From: JAWVFK01 sp033856175
GTDB lineage: Bacteria; Actinomycetota; Thermoleophilia; Solirubrobacterales; 70-9
Assembly: GCA_033856175.1 (NCBI GenBank)
Contig: JAWVFK010000022.1
Location: 1-64,000, forward strand
Length of the DNA stretch: 64,000 nt
Direction of reading: 5' to 3'
Shown here in pieces: positions 46,577-55,599 of the stretch (positions are counted from its first letter, which is position 1; each line of letters starts with the position of its first letter). Position numbers and translations under genes: made by a program. The notes under the pieces are model-generated. The model was not told the origin of the DNA, did no database searches, and was given only the letters and a program-made list of their open reading frames with translations.

Positions 46577-46894
46577 ATGAGTCCCGTCGAAAGGACTTTG
46601 ATCAAATCGCCGCCGGAGGTCTGGGAGCTCGTCGAGGACGAGGACCGCGCCCGCGGCTGGGTCTCCGTGCTCGCGGGCATCGAGTCCGAGATCGAGGCCG
46701 TCGAGCGCCGCGACGGCGAGATGATCGTCTGGCGCAACGACGACGACAGCATCGAGCTCGAGATCGCCCTCAGCGAGAAGGGCTGGGGCACCAACGTCTC
46801 CGTTCGCTCGCGCCCCGATCGCGAGGACGCCGTGCTCGAGCGCGTCCTCGAGGATCTGGCGGCGACCGAGAGCCAGCCGTTCTCGCGCGGCTGA
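46577..46894 (+). CDS. SRPBCC/polyketide-cyclase-like small protein
   Basis: 105 residues. 'MSPVERTLIKSPPEVWELVE' resembles the first strand and helix of START/SRPBCC ligand-binding proteins ('V..I.ASPEEVWEL'), followed by beta-rich 'IVWRNDDDSIELEIALSEKG' and a C-terminal helix. It is shorter than typical members (about 140 residues), so the assignment is tentative. No cofactor or catalytic residue is evident. Confidence 0.55.
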   Translation: MSPVERTLIKSPPEVWELVEDEDRARGWVSVLAGIESEIEAVERRDGEMIVWRNDDDSIELEIALSEKGWGTNVSVRSRPDREDAVLERVLEDLAATESQPFSRG

Positions 46895-46924
46895 GCCCTC
46901 TTTGACGGAGCCCGCCGTTGCGGC

Positions 46925-46930
46925 TATCGT
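46925..46930 (+). promoter_or_regulatory. -10 box of the FG-GAP protein gene
   Basis: TATCGT lies 8 nt before the GTG at 46939; this spacing decides the start over the TTG at 46918. Confidence 0.45.
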
Positions 46931-46938
46931 GGCCGGCG

Positions 46939-48045
46939 GTGGGACGCAGGACACTCGCGACGATTCTTTTGGCCGGGCTGACGCTCGCACTTTGCGCGGC
47001 CGTGGCCCTCGCCGGCTTCGACCCTCCGGTCGGCTATCCGGTCGGCGACCAGCCCGAGTCGGTTGCGAGTGCCGACTTCAACGGCGACGGCAAGCTGGAC
47101 GTCGTCAGCGCTGACTTCAACGACGACACGGTGTCCGTGCTGCTCGGCAACGGCAACGGCAACGGCACCTTCAACCCTCGAACTCCCTTTCCGGTGGGCG
47201 ACATGCCGCGCTTCGTCGCGGTCGGCAACTTCGATGGCAATCGCAGGCTGGACCTCGCGGTGGCCGACCAGGGCAATGACGACGTTTCGATCCTCGGTGG
47301 TCGGGGCGACGGGACGTTCGCCCCGAGGAAGAAGTTTGCCGTCGGCACCTCGCCGCGGGCGGTTGCCGTCGGCGACTTCAACCGCGACGGCATGAGCGAC
47401 CTGGCGGTAGCCAATGGCGCCAGCAAGAACGTCTCGATCCTTCTGGGCAAGGGGCATGACAGATTCGCCAAGCAGCTCAAGTTCGGTGTCGGCAACACGC
47501 CGCGCTCGGTGACCGCCGGCGACTTCAACGGCGACCATCTGCGGGATCTCGTCTTCGCGAACGAGATGGACAACGCGATCGCGGTCCTGCTCGGCAAGGG
47601 CGACGGCCGCTTCGGTCACCGCCGGGCCCATGCGGTCGGCTCGATGCCGCAGTCGGTCGCGGTCGGCGACTTCAATGGCGACGGCCGCAAGGACATCGCC
47701 GCCGTCAACCAGGGCGATGCCGACGTCAGCGTGCTGCGCGGCAGGGGCGACGGCCGCTTCACGGCGCGGCAGGACTATCCCGTCGGGATGAACCCGAACT
47801 ACGTCGTCGCTCGCAAGCTCGACGCAGGCAAGCGGCTCGATCTCGCGGTGGCGAACTCCGACGACGACACGGTCTCCGTCCTGCTCGGCAGGAGCAGGGG
47901 GCGCTTCGGCCCGAAGACCGACTATGCGGCCGGCGGCTTCCCGATCTCGCTCGCCGTGGGCAATTTCGATGGCGCCGCCGGGCCGGATCTGGCCTCCGCC
48001 GCACTCGACGATGACAAGGTCGAGATCCTCCTCAACCAGATCTAG
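46939..48045 (+). CDS. Secreted FG-GAP/VCBS seven-repeat beta-propeller
   Basis: 368 residues with a signal peptide ('LATILLAGLTLALCAAVALA'). Seven consecutive repeats of about 48 residues follow, each with the pattern 'VGxxPxxVAxGDFNGDGxxD' and 'VSVLLGxGDGRF'; the DxDGxxD-like loops bind Ca2+. Seven blades fill a whole integrin-alpha-like propeller with nothing left over. Such proteins usually bind glycans or partner proteins outside the cell; no catalytic residues are seen. The start is the GTG directly preceding the signal peptide. Confidence 0.85.
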   Translation: MGRRTLATILLAGLTLALCAAVALAGFDPPVGYPVGDQPESVASADFNGDGKLDVVSADFNDDTVSVLLGNGNGNGTFNPRTPFPVGDMPRFVAVGNFDGNRRLDLAVADQGNDDVSILGGRGDGTFAPRKKFAVGTSPRAVAVGDFNRDGMSDLAVANGASKNVSILLGKGHDRFAKQLKFGVGNTPRSVTAGDFNGDHLRDLVFANEMDNAIAVLLGKGDGRFGHRRAHAVGSMPQSVAVGDFNGDGRKDIAAVNQGDADVSVLRGRGDGRFTARQDYPVGMNPNYVVARKLDAGKRLDLAVANSDDDTVSVLLGRSRGRFGPKTDYAAGGFPISLAVGNFDGAAGPDLASAALDDDKVEILLNQI

Positions 48046-48074
48046 CCCGGGCCCGCGGGCGACGTCCCGCCGCA

Positions 48075-48080
48075 TAGAAT
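48075..48080 (+). promoter_or_regulatory. -10 box of the carboxylase beta gene (leaderless)
   Basis: TAGAAT lies 9 nt before the GTG at 48090, without an SD sequence. Confidence 0.5.
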
Positions 48081-48089
48081 CGCCGCCCG

Positions 48090-49658
48090 GTGCGCCAGAA
48101 GTCCCCTGAGACCCACGACGAGAAGCTCGCCTACCTGCGCGAGCTGCGCGAAGCCGCGATCCACTCGGCCTCCGAGGATGCCGTCGAGAAGCAGCATGCC
48201 AAGGGCAAGCTGACCGCGCGCGAGCGGATCGAGAAGCTGCTCGACCCGGGCTCGTTCGAGGAGCTCGACACCTTCGTTCGCCACCGCACCTACGAGTTCG
48301 AGATGGACAAGCGCCGGCCCTGGGGCGACGCCGTCGTCACCGGCTACGGCACGATCGACGGTCGCACCGTCTTCGTCTTCAGCCAGGACTTCACCGTCTT
48401 CGGCGGCTCGCTCGGCGAGGTCATGGCGGAGAAGATGTGCAAGGTGATGGACCTCGCCGCCAAGGTCGGCGCCCCCGTCATCGGCATCAACGACTCCGGC
48501 GGCGCCCGCATCCAGGAGGGCGTCGTCTCGCTCGGCGCCTACGGTGACGTCTTCGTCCGCAACGTCCAGTGCTCGGGCGTGATCCCGCAGATCAGCCTGA
48601 TCATGGGCCCCTGCGCCGGCGGCGCCGTCTACTCGCCGGCGATGACCGACTTCATCTTCATGGTCAAGGAGACCTCGCACATGTTCATCACCGGCCCCGA
48701 GGTGATCAAGACGGTCACCGGCGAGGAGGTCGAGTTCGAGGAGCTCGGCGGCGCGATGACCCACAACACGAAGTCGGGCGTCGCCCACTTCGCCGCCGAG
48801 AACGAGGAGCAGTGCCTCGAGGACGCCCGCTACCTGATGTCGTTCCTGCCGCTAAACAACCTCGAGCTGCCGCCGCGGGTCGAGCCGAGCGACGACCCCG
48901 ACCGCGAGGAGGAGGCGCTCGACTCGGTCGTCCCCGACGACCCCTCGAAGCCCTACGACATGCGTGATGTCGTTTCGCTGATCGTCGACGACGGCGAGTT
49001 CTTCGAGGTCCAGGAGCACTGGGCCCAGAACATCATCGTCGGCTTTTCACGCCTCGACGGCCATCCGGTCGGCGTGGTCGGGAACCAGCCCAAGCACCTG
49101 GCCGGCGTCCTCGACATCGAGTCATCGGAGAAGGCGGCGCGCTTCGTCCGCACCTGCGACGCCTTCAACATCCCGCTGCTGACCTTCTGCGACGTGCCGG
49201 GCTTCCTGCCCGGGACCTCGCAGGAGTGGGGCGGGATCATCCGCCACGGCGCCAAGCTGCTCTACGCCTTCACCGAGGCGACCGTGCCGAAGCTGACCGT
49301 CGTCACCCGCAAGGCCTACGGCGGCGCCTACGACGTCATGAACTCCAAGCACATGCTCGCCGACTTCAACTTCGCCTGGCCGACGGCGGAGGTCGCTGTG
49401 ATGGGGCCCGAAGGCGCCGTCAACATCATCTACCGCCGCGACATCGCCACCTCGCCGACCCCCGACGAGCGCCGGCAGAAGCTGATGGACGACTACAAGG
49501 CGAAGTTCGCCAACCCCTACTCGGCGGCCGAGCGCGGCTACATCGACGACGTGATCGTGCCGCACGAGACGCGGCCCAAGCTGATCCGCGCCCTGCGCAC
49601 GCTGCAGACCAAGCGCGTCGAGCAGCCGAAGCGCAAGCACGGCAACATCCCGCTCTGA
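48090..49658 (+). CDS. pccB: Acyl-CoA (propionyl/acetyl-CoA) carboxylase beta subunit
   Basis: 522 residues, carboxyltransferase with the two crotonase-fold halves. '[20 protein letters not shown]' at the N-terminus, '[20 protein letters not shown]' (first oxyanion Gly pair), '[20 protein letters not shown]', and in the second half '[20 protein letters not shown]' and '[15 protein letters not shown]'. It transfers CO2 from carboxybiotin to an acyl-CoA. Asp of 'CDVPGFLPG' at the substrate pocket is typical of propionyl-CoA-preferring enzymes. A partner epsilon-like peptide is at 53224; the biotin-carrying alpha subunit is not in the window. Confidence 0.93.
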   Translation: MRQKSPETHDEKLAYLRELREAAIHSASEDAVEKQHAKGKLTARERIEKLLDPGSFEELDTFVRHRTYEFEMDKRRPWGDAVVTGYGTIDGRTVFVFSQDFTVFGGSLGEVMAEKMCKVMDLAAKVGAPVIGINDSGGARIQEGVVSLGAYGDVFVRNVQCSGVIPQISLIMGPCAGGAVYSPAMTDFIFMVKETSHMFITGPEVIKTVTGEEVEFEELGGAMTHNTKSGVAHFAAENEEQCLEDARYLMSFLPLNNLELPPRVEPSDDPDREEEALDSVVPDDPSKPYDMRDVVSLIVDDGEFFEVQEHWAQNIIVGFSRLDGHPVGVVGNQPKHLAGVLDIESSEKAARFVRTCDAFNIPLLTFCDVPGFLPGTSQEWGGIIRHGAKLLYAFTEATVPKLTVVTRKAYGGAYDVMNSKHMLADFNFAWPTAEVAVMGPEGAVNIIYRRDIATSPTPDERRQKLMDDYKAKFANPYSAAERGYIDDVIVPHETRPKLIRALRTLQTKRVEQPKRKHGNIPL

Positions 49659-49671
49659 GTCGGGGCCGGCT

Positions 49672-50793
49672 CTAGGCGGGGGCGCGGGCGACGCCGGCGG
49701 CGTGCTCGCTGACCGTCGCGACGACGTGGTCGCGCTGCTCGTCCGTGAGCTCCGGAAAGACCGGCAGCGAGAAGATCTCGGTTCCCAGCCGGTCGGCGTT
49801 GGGGAAGCCGTTGAGCTCGGCGTGGCCCGCGAGCGCCGGCTGGCGGTTCAGCGGGATCGGGTAGTGGACCGCGCTCGAGACGCCGCGCCCGGCCAGCAGC
49901 TCGAGGGCGGCGTCGCGCTCGGGGGAGCGGACGACGTACTGGTGGTAGACGTGGGTCGCCTCGGGCCGGCAGGCGATCGGCTCGATTCCGTCAACCGTGG
50001 AGAAGGCCTCGTCATAGAAGGCGGCGTGGCGCCGGCGAGCCTCGGTCCAGGCGTCGAGGTGGGGGAGCTTGACGTCGAGGATCGCCGCCTGCAGCGTGTC
50101 GAGGCGGGCGTTGGTGCCGAGCTCGTCGTGGCGATACTTCTCGGCGCGGCCATGGTCGCGCAGCGACCGCGCCCGGCGGGCGATCTCGGCGTCCTGGGTC
50201 GTGATCGCGCCGCCGTCGCCGAGGCAGCCGAGGTTCTTGCCGGGGAAGAAGGAGAAGGTCGCGAAGTCGCCTACCGAGCCGGCCGTCTTGTCGTTCCACT
50301 TGGCGCCGTGGGCCTGGGCGGCGTCCTCGCCGAGGATCAGCTTGCGGCGGTCGGCGAGCTCGCGGAACGCCGTCAGGTCAACCGTCTGCCCATAGAGGTG
50401 AACGACGAGGATCGCCGCCGTCCGCTCGCCGATCGCCGCCTCGACCGCGTCGGCCTCGAGCAGCGCCGTCTCGGGGCTCGGATCGACGAGGACCGGAATC
50501 GCGCCGGCCTCGAAGATCGCCTCGACGGTGGCGATGAAGGTCATCGGCGTCGTGATCACCTCGTCGCCCGGCTTGACGCCGGCGGCGCGCAGGCCGACGG
50601 TCAGCGCCGAGGTGCCGCTGGAGACGCCGATCGCCTCGGCGGCGCCGCAGTAGCCGGCGAATGACTTCTCGAAGCTCGCGACCTCGGGCCCGGAGACGAA
50701 CTTGCCGTGGCCGATGACGCGGGCTATCGCCTCATCGAGCTCGGCGCGGATCGGCGCGTGCTGGGCGTGGATGTCAAGAAGCGGAATGCTCAC
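49672..50793 (-). CDS. DegT/DnrJ/EryC1/StrS sugar aminotransferase, pair 1
   Basis: 373 residues, GTG start. 'IPLLDIHAQHAPIRAELDEA' and 'GKFVSGPEVASFEKSFAGYC' are the WbpE/ArnB-like N-terminus; 'ILGEDAAQAHGAKW' and 'FSFFPGKNLGCLGDGGAITT' hold the PLP-binding Asp and Lys. It aminates a keto-sugar nucleotide, usually with glutamate as donor. It overlaps the upstream oxidoreductase gene by 20 bp, and together they match the WbpB-WbpE step that installs a 3-amino group on a UDP-sugar. Confidence 0.9.
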   Translation of the reverse strand: MSIPLLDIHAQHAPIRAELDEAIARVIGHGKFVSGPEVASFEKSFAGYCGAAEAIGVSSGTSALTVGLRAAGVKPGDEVITTPMTFIATVEAIFEAGAIPVLVDPSPETALLEADAVEAAIGERTAAILVVHLYGQTVDLTAFRELADRRKLILGEDAAQAHGAKWNDKTAGSVGDFATFSFFPGKNLGCLGDGGAITTQDAEIARRARSLRDHGRAEKYRHDELGTNARLDTLQAAILDVKLPHLDAWTEARRRHAAFYDEAFSTVDGIEPIACRPEATHVYHQYVVRSPERDAALELLAGRGVSSAVHYPIPLNRQPALAGHAELNGFPNADRLGTEIFSLPVFPELTDEQRDHVVATVSEHAAGVARAPA

Positions 50794-51862
50794 GGGCCCT
50801 CGTCTCGATCGCGACGGCGGCGCCGTCTGCGGCGGCCGAGCGCTCGGCGGCCTCCAGCACGGCGACGACCTCGCGGCCCTGGACGGCGTCGGTCAGTGGC
50901 CTCGTGCTCTCGGCGATGCACTCGGCGAAGTGCTCGATCTCGACCCGCAGCGGCTCGCGGCCCTGGACCCTGGGTAGGACGACATCGCCGGCCCGCACCG
51001 CGAGCTTGAACTCGCCGAAGCTGCCGGAGCCCCCGGGAACGCCCTCGAGATGAGCGGGCGCGCGGGTCACGCCCTTGTCGTAGATCGCCAGCGGAGCGTC
51101 GACGTCGGTGTCGTCGTAGACGGCCATCTTCTCGTCGCCGACGACGGTGATCTGGCGGACCTTGCGCGGATCCAGCCAGGACTCGTGGATATGGCCGACG
51201 ATCCCGTCGGCGAATTCGAGGACGACGAACGCCATGTCGGCGAGCTCGTGGTCGAGGACGCTGAACTGGCGGGCGCTGACTCGCTGCGGAAAGCCGCCGA
51301 GCAGGTACATCAGGATCGAGATGTCGTGGGGGGCGAAGTTCCAGAGCGCGTTGAGGTCCTGGCGGATCTTGCCGAGATTGAGGCGCTGGGCGTAGACGTA
51401 GAGGACCTGGCCTAGATCTCCGTCGACGATCAACTTGCGCAGCTGGCGAACCGGCTCGCTGTAGAGGAAGGTGTGGCCGACCATCAGCGTCAGGCCGGTG
51501 GAGTCGGCCAGCTCGCAGAGCTCGTCGGCATCGGCAACCGAGAGCGCCATCGGCTTCTCGACCATCGCGTGCTTGCCGGCTTCGAGCGCCATCCGAGCGT
51601 GCTCGGCATGCTGCGAGGCAGGCGTGGCCAGGACGACGCCGTCGATCTCCTCGTCGGCGAGCAGGTCCTCGAGCGAGGTCAGCCCGCGCGTGCCCGGATA
51701 GCGCGAGATCGCCGCCTCGAGGTTGGCGGCATCGGGATCGGAGATCGCCGCCAGGCGGCAATTGCCGGCCTCGAAGATGTTGCGGGCGAGCTTCGAGCCC
51801 CAGTAGCCGGCGCCGGCGAGGCCGATCGCGACTTCAGTCGTCTTGTCGTCTGCCATTGCCAT
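50774..51862 (-). CDS. Gfo/Idh/MocA oxidoreductase (WbpB/WlbA-like), pair 1
   Basis: About 362 residues. 'IGLAGAGYWGSKLARNIFEA' is the NAD loop, 'VVLATPASQHAEHARMALEA' and 'HAMVEKPMALSVADADELCE' with the EKP motif are family marks; 'NLGKIRQDLNALWNFAPHDI' contains the catalytic His region. WlbA/WbpB enzymes oxidise UDP-N-acetyl-hexosaminuronate at C3 before the aminotransferase acts. Start is uncertain between ATGs at 51862 and 51856 because no ribosome binding site is seen. A much longer open frame continues upstream to 54421, but it is a shadow of plus-strand genes. Confidence 0.88.
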   Translation of the reverse strand: MAMADDKTTEVAIGLAGAGYWGSKLARNIFEAGNCRLAAISDPDAANLEAAISRYPGTRGLTSLEDLLADEEIDGVVLATPASQHAEHARMALEAGKHAMVEKPMALSVADADELCELADSTGLTLMVGHTFLYSEPVRQLRKLIVDGDLGQVLYVYAQRLNLGKIRQDLNALWNFAPHDISILMYLLGGFPQRVSARQFSVLDHELADMAFVVLEFADGIVGHIHESWLDPRKVRQITVVGDEKMAVYDDTDVDAPLAIYDKGVTRAPAHLEGVPGGSGSFGEFKLAVRAGDVVLPRVQGREPLRVEIEHFAECIAESTRPLTDAVQGREVVAVLEAAERSAAADGAAVAIETRAREHSAS

Positions 51863-51973
51863 ACGAGGGCCCGCCGGGGCCGGGAGCGGCATCGCGCGGT
51901 CCCGCAGCCTACAGAGCTGCCGGTGGGGGCGATGTCGATCAAAACTTCTCCCTGGTCGAAACTGTTCCAATAG

Positions 51974-53164
51974 GTGATGGTCGCCTTGGCGAAGATCCAA
52001 CGCTTGACCTGGTCTCGGCGCGGCGCCTGCGTCGCGCTTGCGCTGCTTGCGGTCGGACTGCCGGCGACAGCCTCCGCGCGCACCCACGTCGGACCGCTGA
52101 CGACGGCGCATTACCGCTCGATCGTCGCGACCCTGGACCCGGCGCACCCCGGGCGCGGGCGCGAGTTCAACCACTCGACGCGGCTGGATGAGCCGATGAC
52201 CTACGGCGGAGTCATTTCGGCGGAGGCGCGCCGCTACCACGCCACGGGCAGCACGGACGCTCTCGACCGGATGAGGGTCTGCGGCCAATGGCTGCTCGAC
52301 AACAGCGACATAAACGCCAACGGCGTCGTCGGCTACGGCCTGCCGGTCGCCTTCGACGCCTTCGGCGACGGCAGCGTCAACCCGCCGAATCACGAGTACA
52401 CCGTGACCAGCGCAGCCGCGATGGAGGGCCTGCTCGATTGGCTGGCGACCGATCCCGCCGCGCCGGCGAGCCCGATCCAGGCGACGATCGAGGGGATCCT
52501 GGCGCCCTACCGCGGCGGCGATGGCTTCACGCCCCGCGGCCTCTTTGCCTACGACTTCTTCGACCCAGACGAGGAAGCCGATGTCTACAACGTCGCCGCG
52601 CTGATGGCGGCTCAGGTCCAGCGCTACAGCTCGCTGGTCGCCGATCCTGAGCGGACGGAGCTGCGGGGTCTCGCCGACGCCTCGATCGACGGCCTGGGGG
52701 GCGCCAGGCGCACCGACTCGCGCGGAAATCACTACTGGCGCTACAGCTCCCGCGGCTCGCGTCCGAACGACTTCGATCACGCGACGGCGACCGCGGTGGC
52801 GATCGAGGACTACCGCCGCTACGGAGGAAGCCTGGGGAGCGGATTCGACCTCGCGCGGGTGCGCGGAAGCCTCGGTCGCTTCGAGGTGCGTGGCCGCTGG
52901 TGGCACATGCCTTCGATGGGCCGCTGGCGCGATCTCTCCCGCAACCTGCCCGCGCACCTCGGCGCGCTGGGGTATGGGCTGCGCGCGATCAGCTGGAGCA
53001 GCCGCCGCGACCGTGCCTGGGCGCGAAGCATGGCGGAGCAGGTCAAGCGCTACCGCCTCGGCTGGGGGAGCTATGCCGGCGCGCCCGGCAAGCCGCGCTT
53101 CGCCTTCGGCGACATGGGCATCCTGATGGGGCTCGCCGAAGCTCTCTACGGCCCTCTCACCTGA
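51974..53164 (+). CDS. Secreted protein with possible alpha/alpha-toroid fold
   Basis: 396 residues with a signal peptide ('GACVALALLAVGLPATASA'). The mature part is helical with regularly spaced Trp and aromatic residues ('MRVCGQWLLDNSDINANGVV', 'AAAMEGLLDWLATD', 'FAYDFFDPDEEADVYNVAAL', 'HATATAVAIEDYRRYGG', 'AFGDMGILMGLAEALYGP'). This pattern resembles (alpha/alpha) barrels of polysaccharide lyases, epimerases and hydrolases, but I cannot name a family. It lies in the glycan cluster, divergent from pair 1. The start is GTG at 51974 or ATG at 51977. Confidence 0.6.
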   Translation: MMVALAKIQRLTWSRRGACVALALLAVGLPATASARTHVGPLTTAHYRSIVATLDPAHPGRGREFNHSTRLDEPMTYGGVISAEARRYHATGSTDALDRMRVCGQWLLDNSDINANGVVGYGLPVAFDAFGDGSVNPPNHEYTVTSAAAMEGLLDWLATDPAAPASPIQATIEGILAPYRGGDGFTPRGLFAYDFFDPDEEADVYNVAALMAAQVQRYSSLVADPERTELRGLADASIDGLGGARRTDSRGNHYWRYSSRGSRPNDFDHATATAVAIEDYRRYGGSLGSGFDLARVRGSLGRFEVRGRWWHMPSMGRWRDLSRNLPAHLGALGYGLRAISWSSRRDRAWARSMAEQVKRYRLGWGSYAGAPGKPRFAFGDMGILMGLAEALYGPLT

Positions 53165-53211
53165 GCCGCCTCGGCGAGCAAAGCGGCGATTGAGCCGGCG
53201 CCGCCATGAAC

Positions 53212-53217
53212 TAGAGT
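53212..53217 (+). promoter_or_regulatory. -10 box of the epsilon-like gene (leaderless)
   Basis: TAGAGT lies 6 nt before the GTG at 53224, without an SD sequence. Confidence 0.5.
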
Positions 53218-53223
53218 CGCCGC

Positions 53224-53436
53224 GTGGCCGCCAGCAACGGCAAGCGCGGGAACCGCCGCCCCCGCTTCGAGCTGCGGGCGCCCGGCGCCTCGCCGCAGGA
53301 AGCGGCGGCGATCGCTGCGGCGATCGAGCAGTTCCTCCTCGACACGGCGCCGGCGCCGCCAGCGGCCAAGCCGTCGCAGAGCCCATGGCAGCGGGCGGCG
53401 CTGCTCGAGGGCGTCGGGCTTGCGCATGAGCGCTGA
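53224..53436 (+). CDS. Acyl-CoA carboxylase epsilon-like small subunit
   Basis: 70 residues, GTG start. 'RFELRAPGASPQEAAAIAAA' followed later by 'SPWQRAALLEGVG' fits the pattern of actinobacterial AccE/PccE epsilon peptides (a 'PTPEELAAL' helix, then 'SxWRxxALREG'). These peptides bind the carboxyltransferase core and raise its activity. It is about 3.6 kb from the beta-subunit gene, whereas the two are usually adjacent. It overlaps the next gene by 11 bp. Confidence 0.65.
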   Translation: MAASNGKRGNRRPRFELRAPGASPQEAAAIAAAIEQFLLDTAPAPPAAKPSQSPWQRAALLEGVGLAHER

Positions 53437-54463
53437 GCGCAAGATCCATCGCGGCGTCATCGCCGGCCTCGGCCAGATGGGCGGCCACCACCTGCGCGTT
53501 CTCGGCGCCCTGCCCGATGTCGAGGTCGTTGGCGTCATCGATCCCGACGCTGAGCGCCGGGCTGCCGCGATCGCCGAGCGCCCGAGCATCGGCGCCTTCG
53601 AGAGCCTCGCCGAGGCACTCGAGCAGACGGAGCCCGACTTCACCTGTATCGCAGCTCCGGCGCCGCTGCTGGCCGAGCTCGCCGGCGCCTCGATCGCCGC
53701 GGGCGTGCCCGTCTTCGTCGAGAAGCCGATGGCGGCGACCTCCGCCGAGGCGACGTCGCTGCTGCGCCAGGCCGAGGCCGGCGGCGTGTTGCTGGCCGTC
53801 GGCTACGTCGAGCGCTTCAACCCGGCCGTCCGGGCGCTGAAGCAGAAGCTCGACGAAGGAATGCTCGGGCAGATCTATCAGCTCCATGCCCGCCGGCTCA
53901 GCCCCTTTCCAGGTCGCACCAAGATGCTCGGGGTCGCCTTCGACCTCGCCACCCACGACATCGACCTGATGCGCTACCTCACCGGCAGCGAGGTCGAGCG
54001 CGTCTTCGCCGAGACGTCGCGGCGGCTCACCGACGACGGCGAGGACCTGCTCTGCGCGACGCTCCGCCTCGGCGCCGACGTCACCGGCCTGCTCGAGGTC
54101 AACTGGATGACGCCGGCGAAGATCCGCCAGCTGAGCGTCACCGGCGAGAAGGGGATGTTCGTCGTCGACTACCTCACCCAGGATCTCTATTTCTACGAGC
54201 ACCCGCGGGCGACGACCGACTGGGCCGCGCTCGCCGAGATGAGGGGCGGCGGCGAGGGCGACATGATCCGCTACGCGATCGAGCGCCGCGAGCCGTTGCG
54301 CGTCCAGTGGGAGGAGTTCCTGAGTGCGCTCGAGAGTGGCGAGGCGCCGGCGGTCGGCGGCGGCGAAGGGCTGGCCGCGCTGCTGACCGCCGAGGCCGTG
54401 CAGCGGTCGGGGGAGCGCCACGAGGTCGAGGTGCCCGAGCGCTCGACGGCAGCCCTCAGTTGA
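53426..54463 (+). CDS. Gfo/Idh/MocA oxidoreductase, pair 2
   Basis: 345 residues from the ATG at 53426 (a TTG at 53420 is also open). 'GVIAGLGQMGGHHLRVLGAL', 'VPVFVEKPMAATSAEATSLL' with EKP, and 'LLAVGYVERFNPAVRALKQK', 'DLATHDIDLMRYL' with the catalytic His are family features. It is a predicted NAD(P)-dependent sugar-nucleotide dehydrogenase, coupled to the following aminotransferase (TTGA overlap). It is clearly different in sequence from the pair 1 enzyme, so this is not a recent duplication. Confidence 0.87.
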   Translation: MSAERKIHRGVIAGLGQMGGHHLRVLGALPDVEVVGVIDPDAERRAAAIAERPSIGAFESLAEALEQTEPDFTCIAAPAPLLAELAGASIAAGVPVFVEKPMAATSAEATSLLRQAEAGGVLLAVGYVERFNPAVRALKQKLDEGMLGQIYQLHARRLSPFPGRTKMLGVAFDLATHDIDLMRYLTGSEVERVFAETSRRLTDDGEDLLCATLRLGADVTGLLEVNWMTPAKIRQLSVTGEKGMFVVDYLTQDLYFYEHPRATTDWAALAEMRGGGEGDMIRYAIERREPLRVQWEEFLSALESGEAPAVGGGEGLAALLTAEAVQRSGERHEVEVPERSTAALS

Positions 54464-55599
54464 GCTCCGAGCCGAGCAGCGAGCGGCCGCTGCGACTGGC
54501 CGAGCCTGTCTTCGGCGAGGGAGCCGTCGCCGCCCTGAAGGAGGTGCTGGCGAGCGGCCGGCTCACCCAGGGCCCGAACGTCGCCAGGTTCGAGCGGCTG
54601 ATCGCGGCCTATTGCGGCGCCGCCCATGGCGTCGCGACGACCTCGGCGACGACGGCCCTGGAGCTGTCGCTGATGGCTCTTGGGATCGGTCCCGGCGACG
54701 AGGTCCTGGTTCCCGACTTCACCTACCCGGCGACGGCCAACGCGGCGCTGCGCCTCGGCGCCAGCGTTCGCCTCGTCGACGTCGAGCCCGGCAGCTGGTG
54801 TGTCGACCCCGAAGCGCTCGCCGCCGCGGCCGGGCCTGCGACGGCTGCGCTCGTCAGCGTCGACGTCTTCGGCCTGCCCGCCGACTACGAGGCGATCGAG
54901 CCGCTCGCCGCGAAGCTCGGCCTGCCGCTGGTCTGCGACGCCGCCTGCTCGCTCGGCGGTGCTCAGGGCGATCGCCGCTGCGGCGTCTTCGGAGCCGCCT
55001 CCTGCTTCTCCTTTCACCCACGCAAGTCGCTGACGACCGGCGAGGGCGGGATGGTCACGACCGAGGATCAAGCGCTGGCCGAGCGCATGCGCCTGCTTCG
55101 CAACCACGGCGGCGAGGCCGACGGCTGGAAGGCCCGCTTCGTCGAAGCCGGCGCGAACTTCCGCATGAGCGAGCTCCAGGCGGCGCTCGGCGCCCTCCAG
55201 GTGGAGGGCTTCGAGGCGGTGGTCGAGTCGCGGCGCCGCTTTGCCGCCGAGCTCAGCGCGGGGCTCTCGGCGCTCGACGGGATCACCCCCCAGCTGGAGC
55301 CTGAGGGAAGGCGCCACCCCTACCAGTCCTACGTCGCGATCCTCGACGACGACCGCGACCGCGACGGCCTCGTCGAGTTCCTGCGCGGACAGGGCGTCGA
55401 GTCGACCCTCGGCACGTACGCACTCCACGCCGAGCCGGCGTTCATGCGCGCCTGCGGAACCGAGCCCGGCAACCTGCCCAACTCATGGCGCGCCTGCCGG
55501 CAGACGATCGCCCTGCCGGCCCACCAGCGGCTCGAGCTCACCGACGCCGAGCGGATCGTCGCCGCGGTGCGCGAAGGGCTCAGCCGCGGCTCGCGCTAG
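54460..55599 (+). CDS. DegT/DnrJ/EryC1/StrS sugar aminotransferase, pair 2
   Basis: 379 residues from a TTG overlapping the stop of the oxidoreductase. 'RLTQGPNVARFERLIAAYCG', 'DEVLVPDFTYPATANAALRL', 'LVCDAACSLGGAQG' and 'FSFHPRKSLTTGEGGMVTTE' (PLP Lys in RKS) are conserved. It aminates a keto-sugar nucleotide. Its TAG stop overlaps the stop of the convergent epimerase within a CTAG. Confidence 0.88.
   Translation: MSSEPSSERPLRLAEPVFGEGAVAALKEVLASGRLTQGPNVARFERLIAAYCGAAHGVATTSATTALELSLMALGIGPGDEVLVPDFTYPATANAALRLGASVRLVDVEPGSWCVDPEALAAAAGPATAALVSVDVFGLPADYEAIEPLAAKLGLPLVCDAACSLGGAQGDRRCGVFGAASCFSFHPRKSLTTGEGGMVTTEDQALAERMRLLRNHGGEADGWKARFVEAGANFRMSELQAALGALQVEGFEAVVESRRRFAAELSAGLSALDGITPQLEPEGRRHPYQSYVAILDDDRDRDGLVEFLRGQGVESTLGTYALHAEPAFMRACGTEPGNLPNSWRACRQTIALPAHQRLELTDAERIVAAVREGLSRGSR

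Noticed and set aside
51863..54421. A minus-strand open frame of 1215 codons continuing upstream of the Gfo/Idh gene
   Set aside because: It lies opposite real plus-strand genes, is rich in Arg/Ala/Gly with no domain, and reflects the lack of stop codons in high-GC antisense frames.
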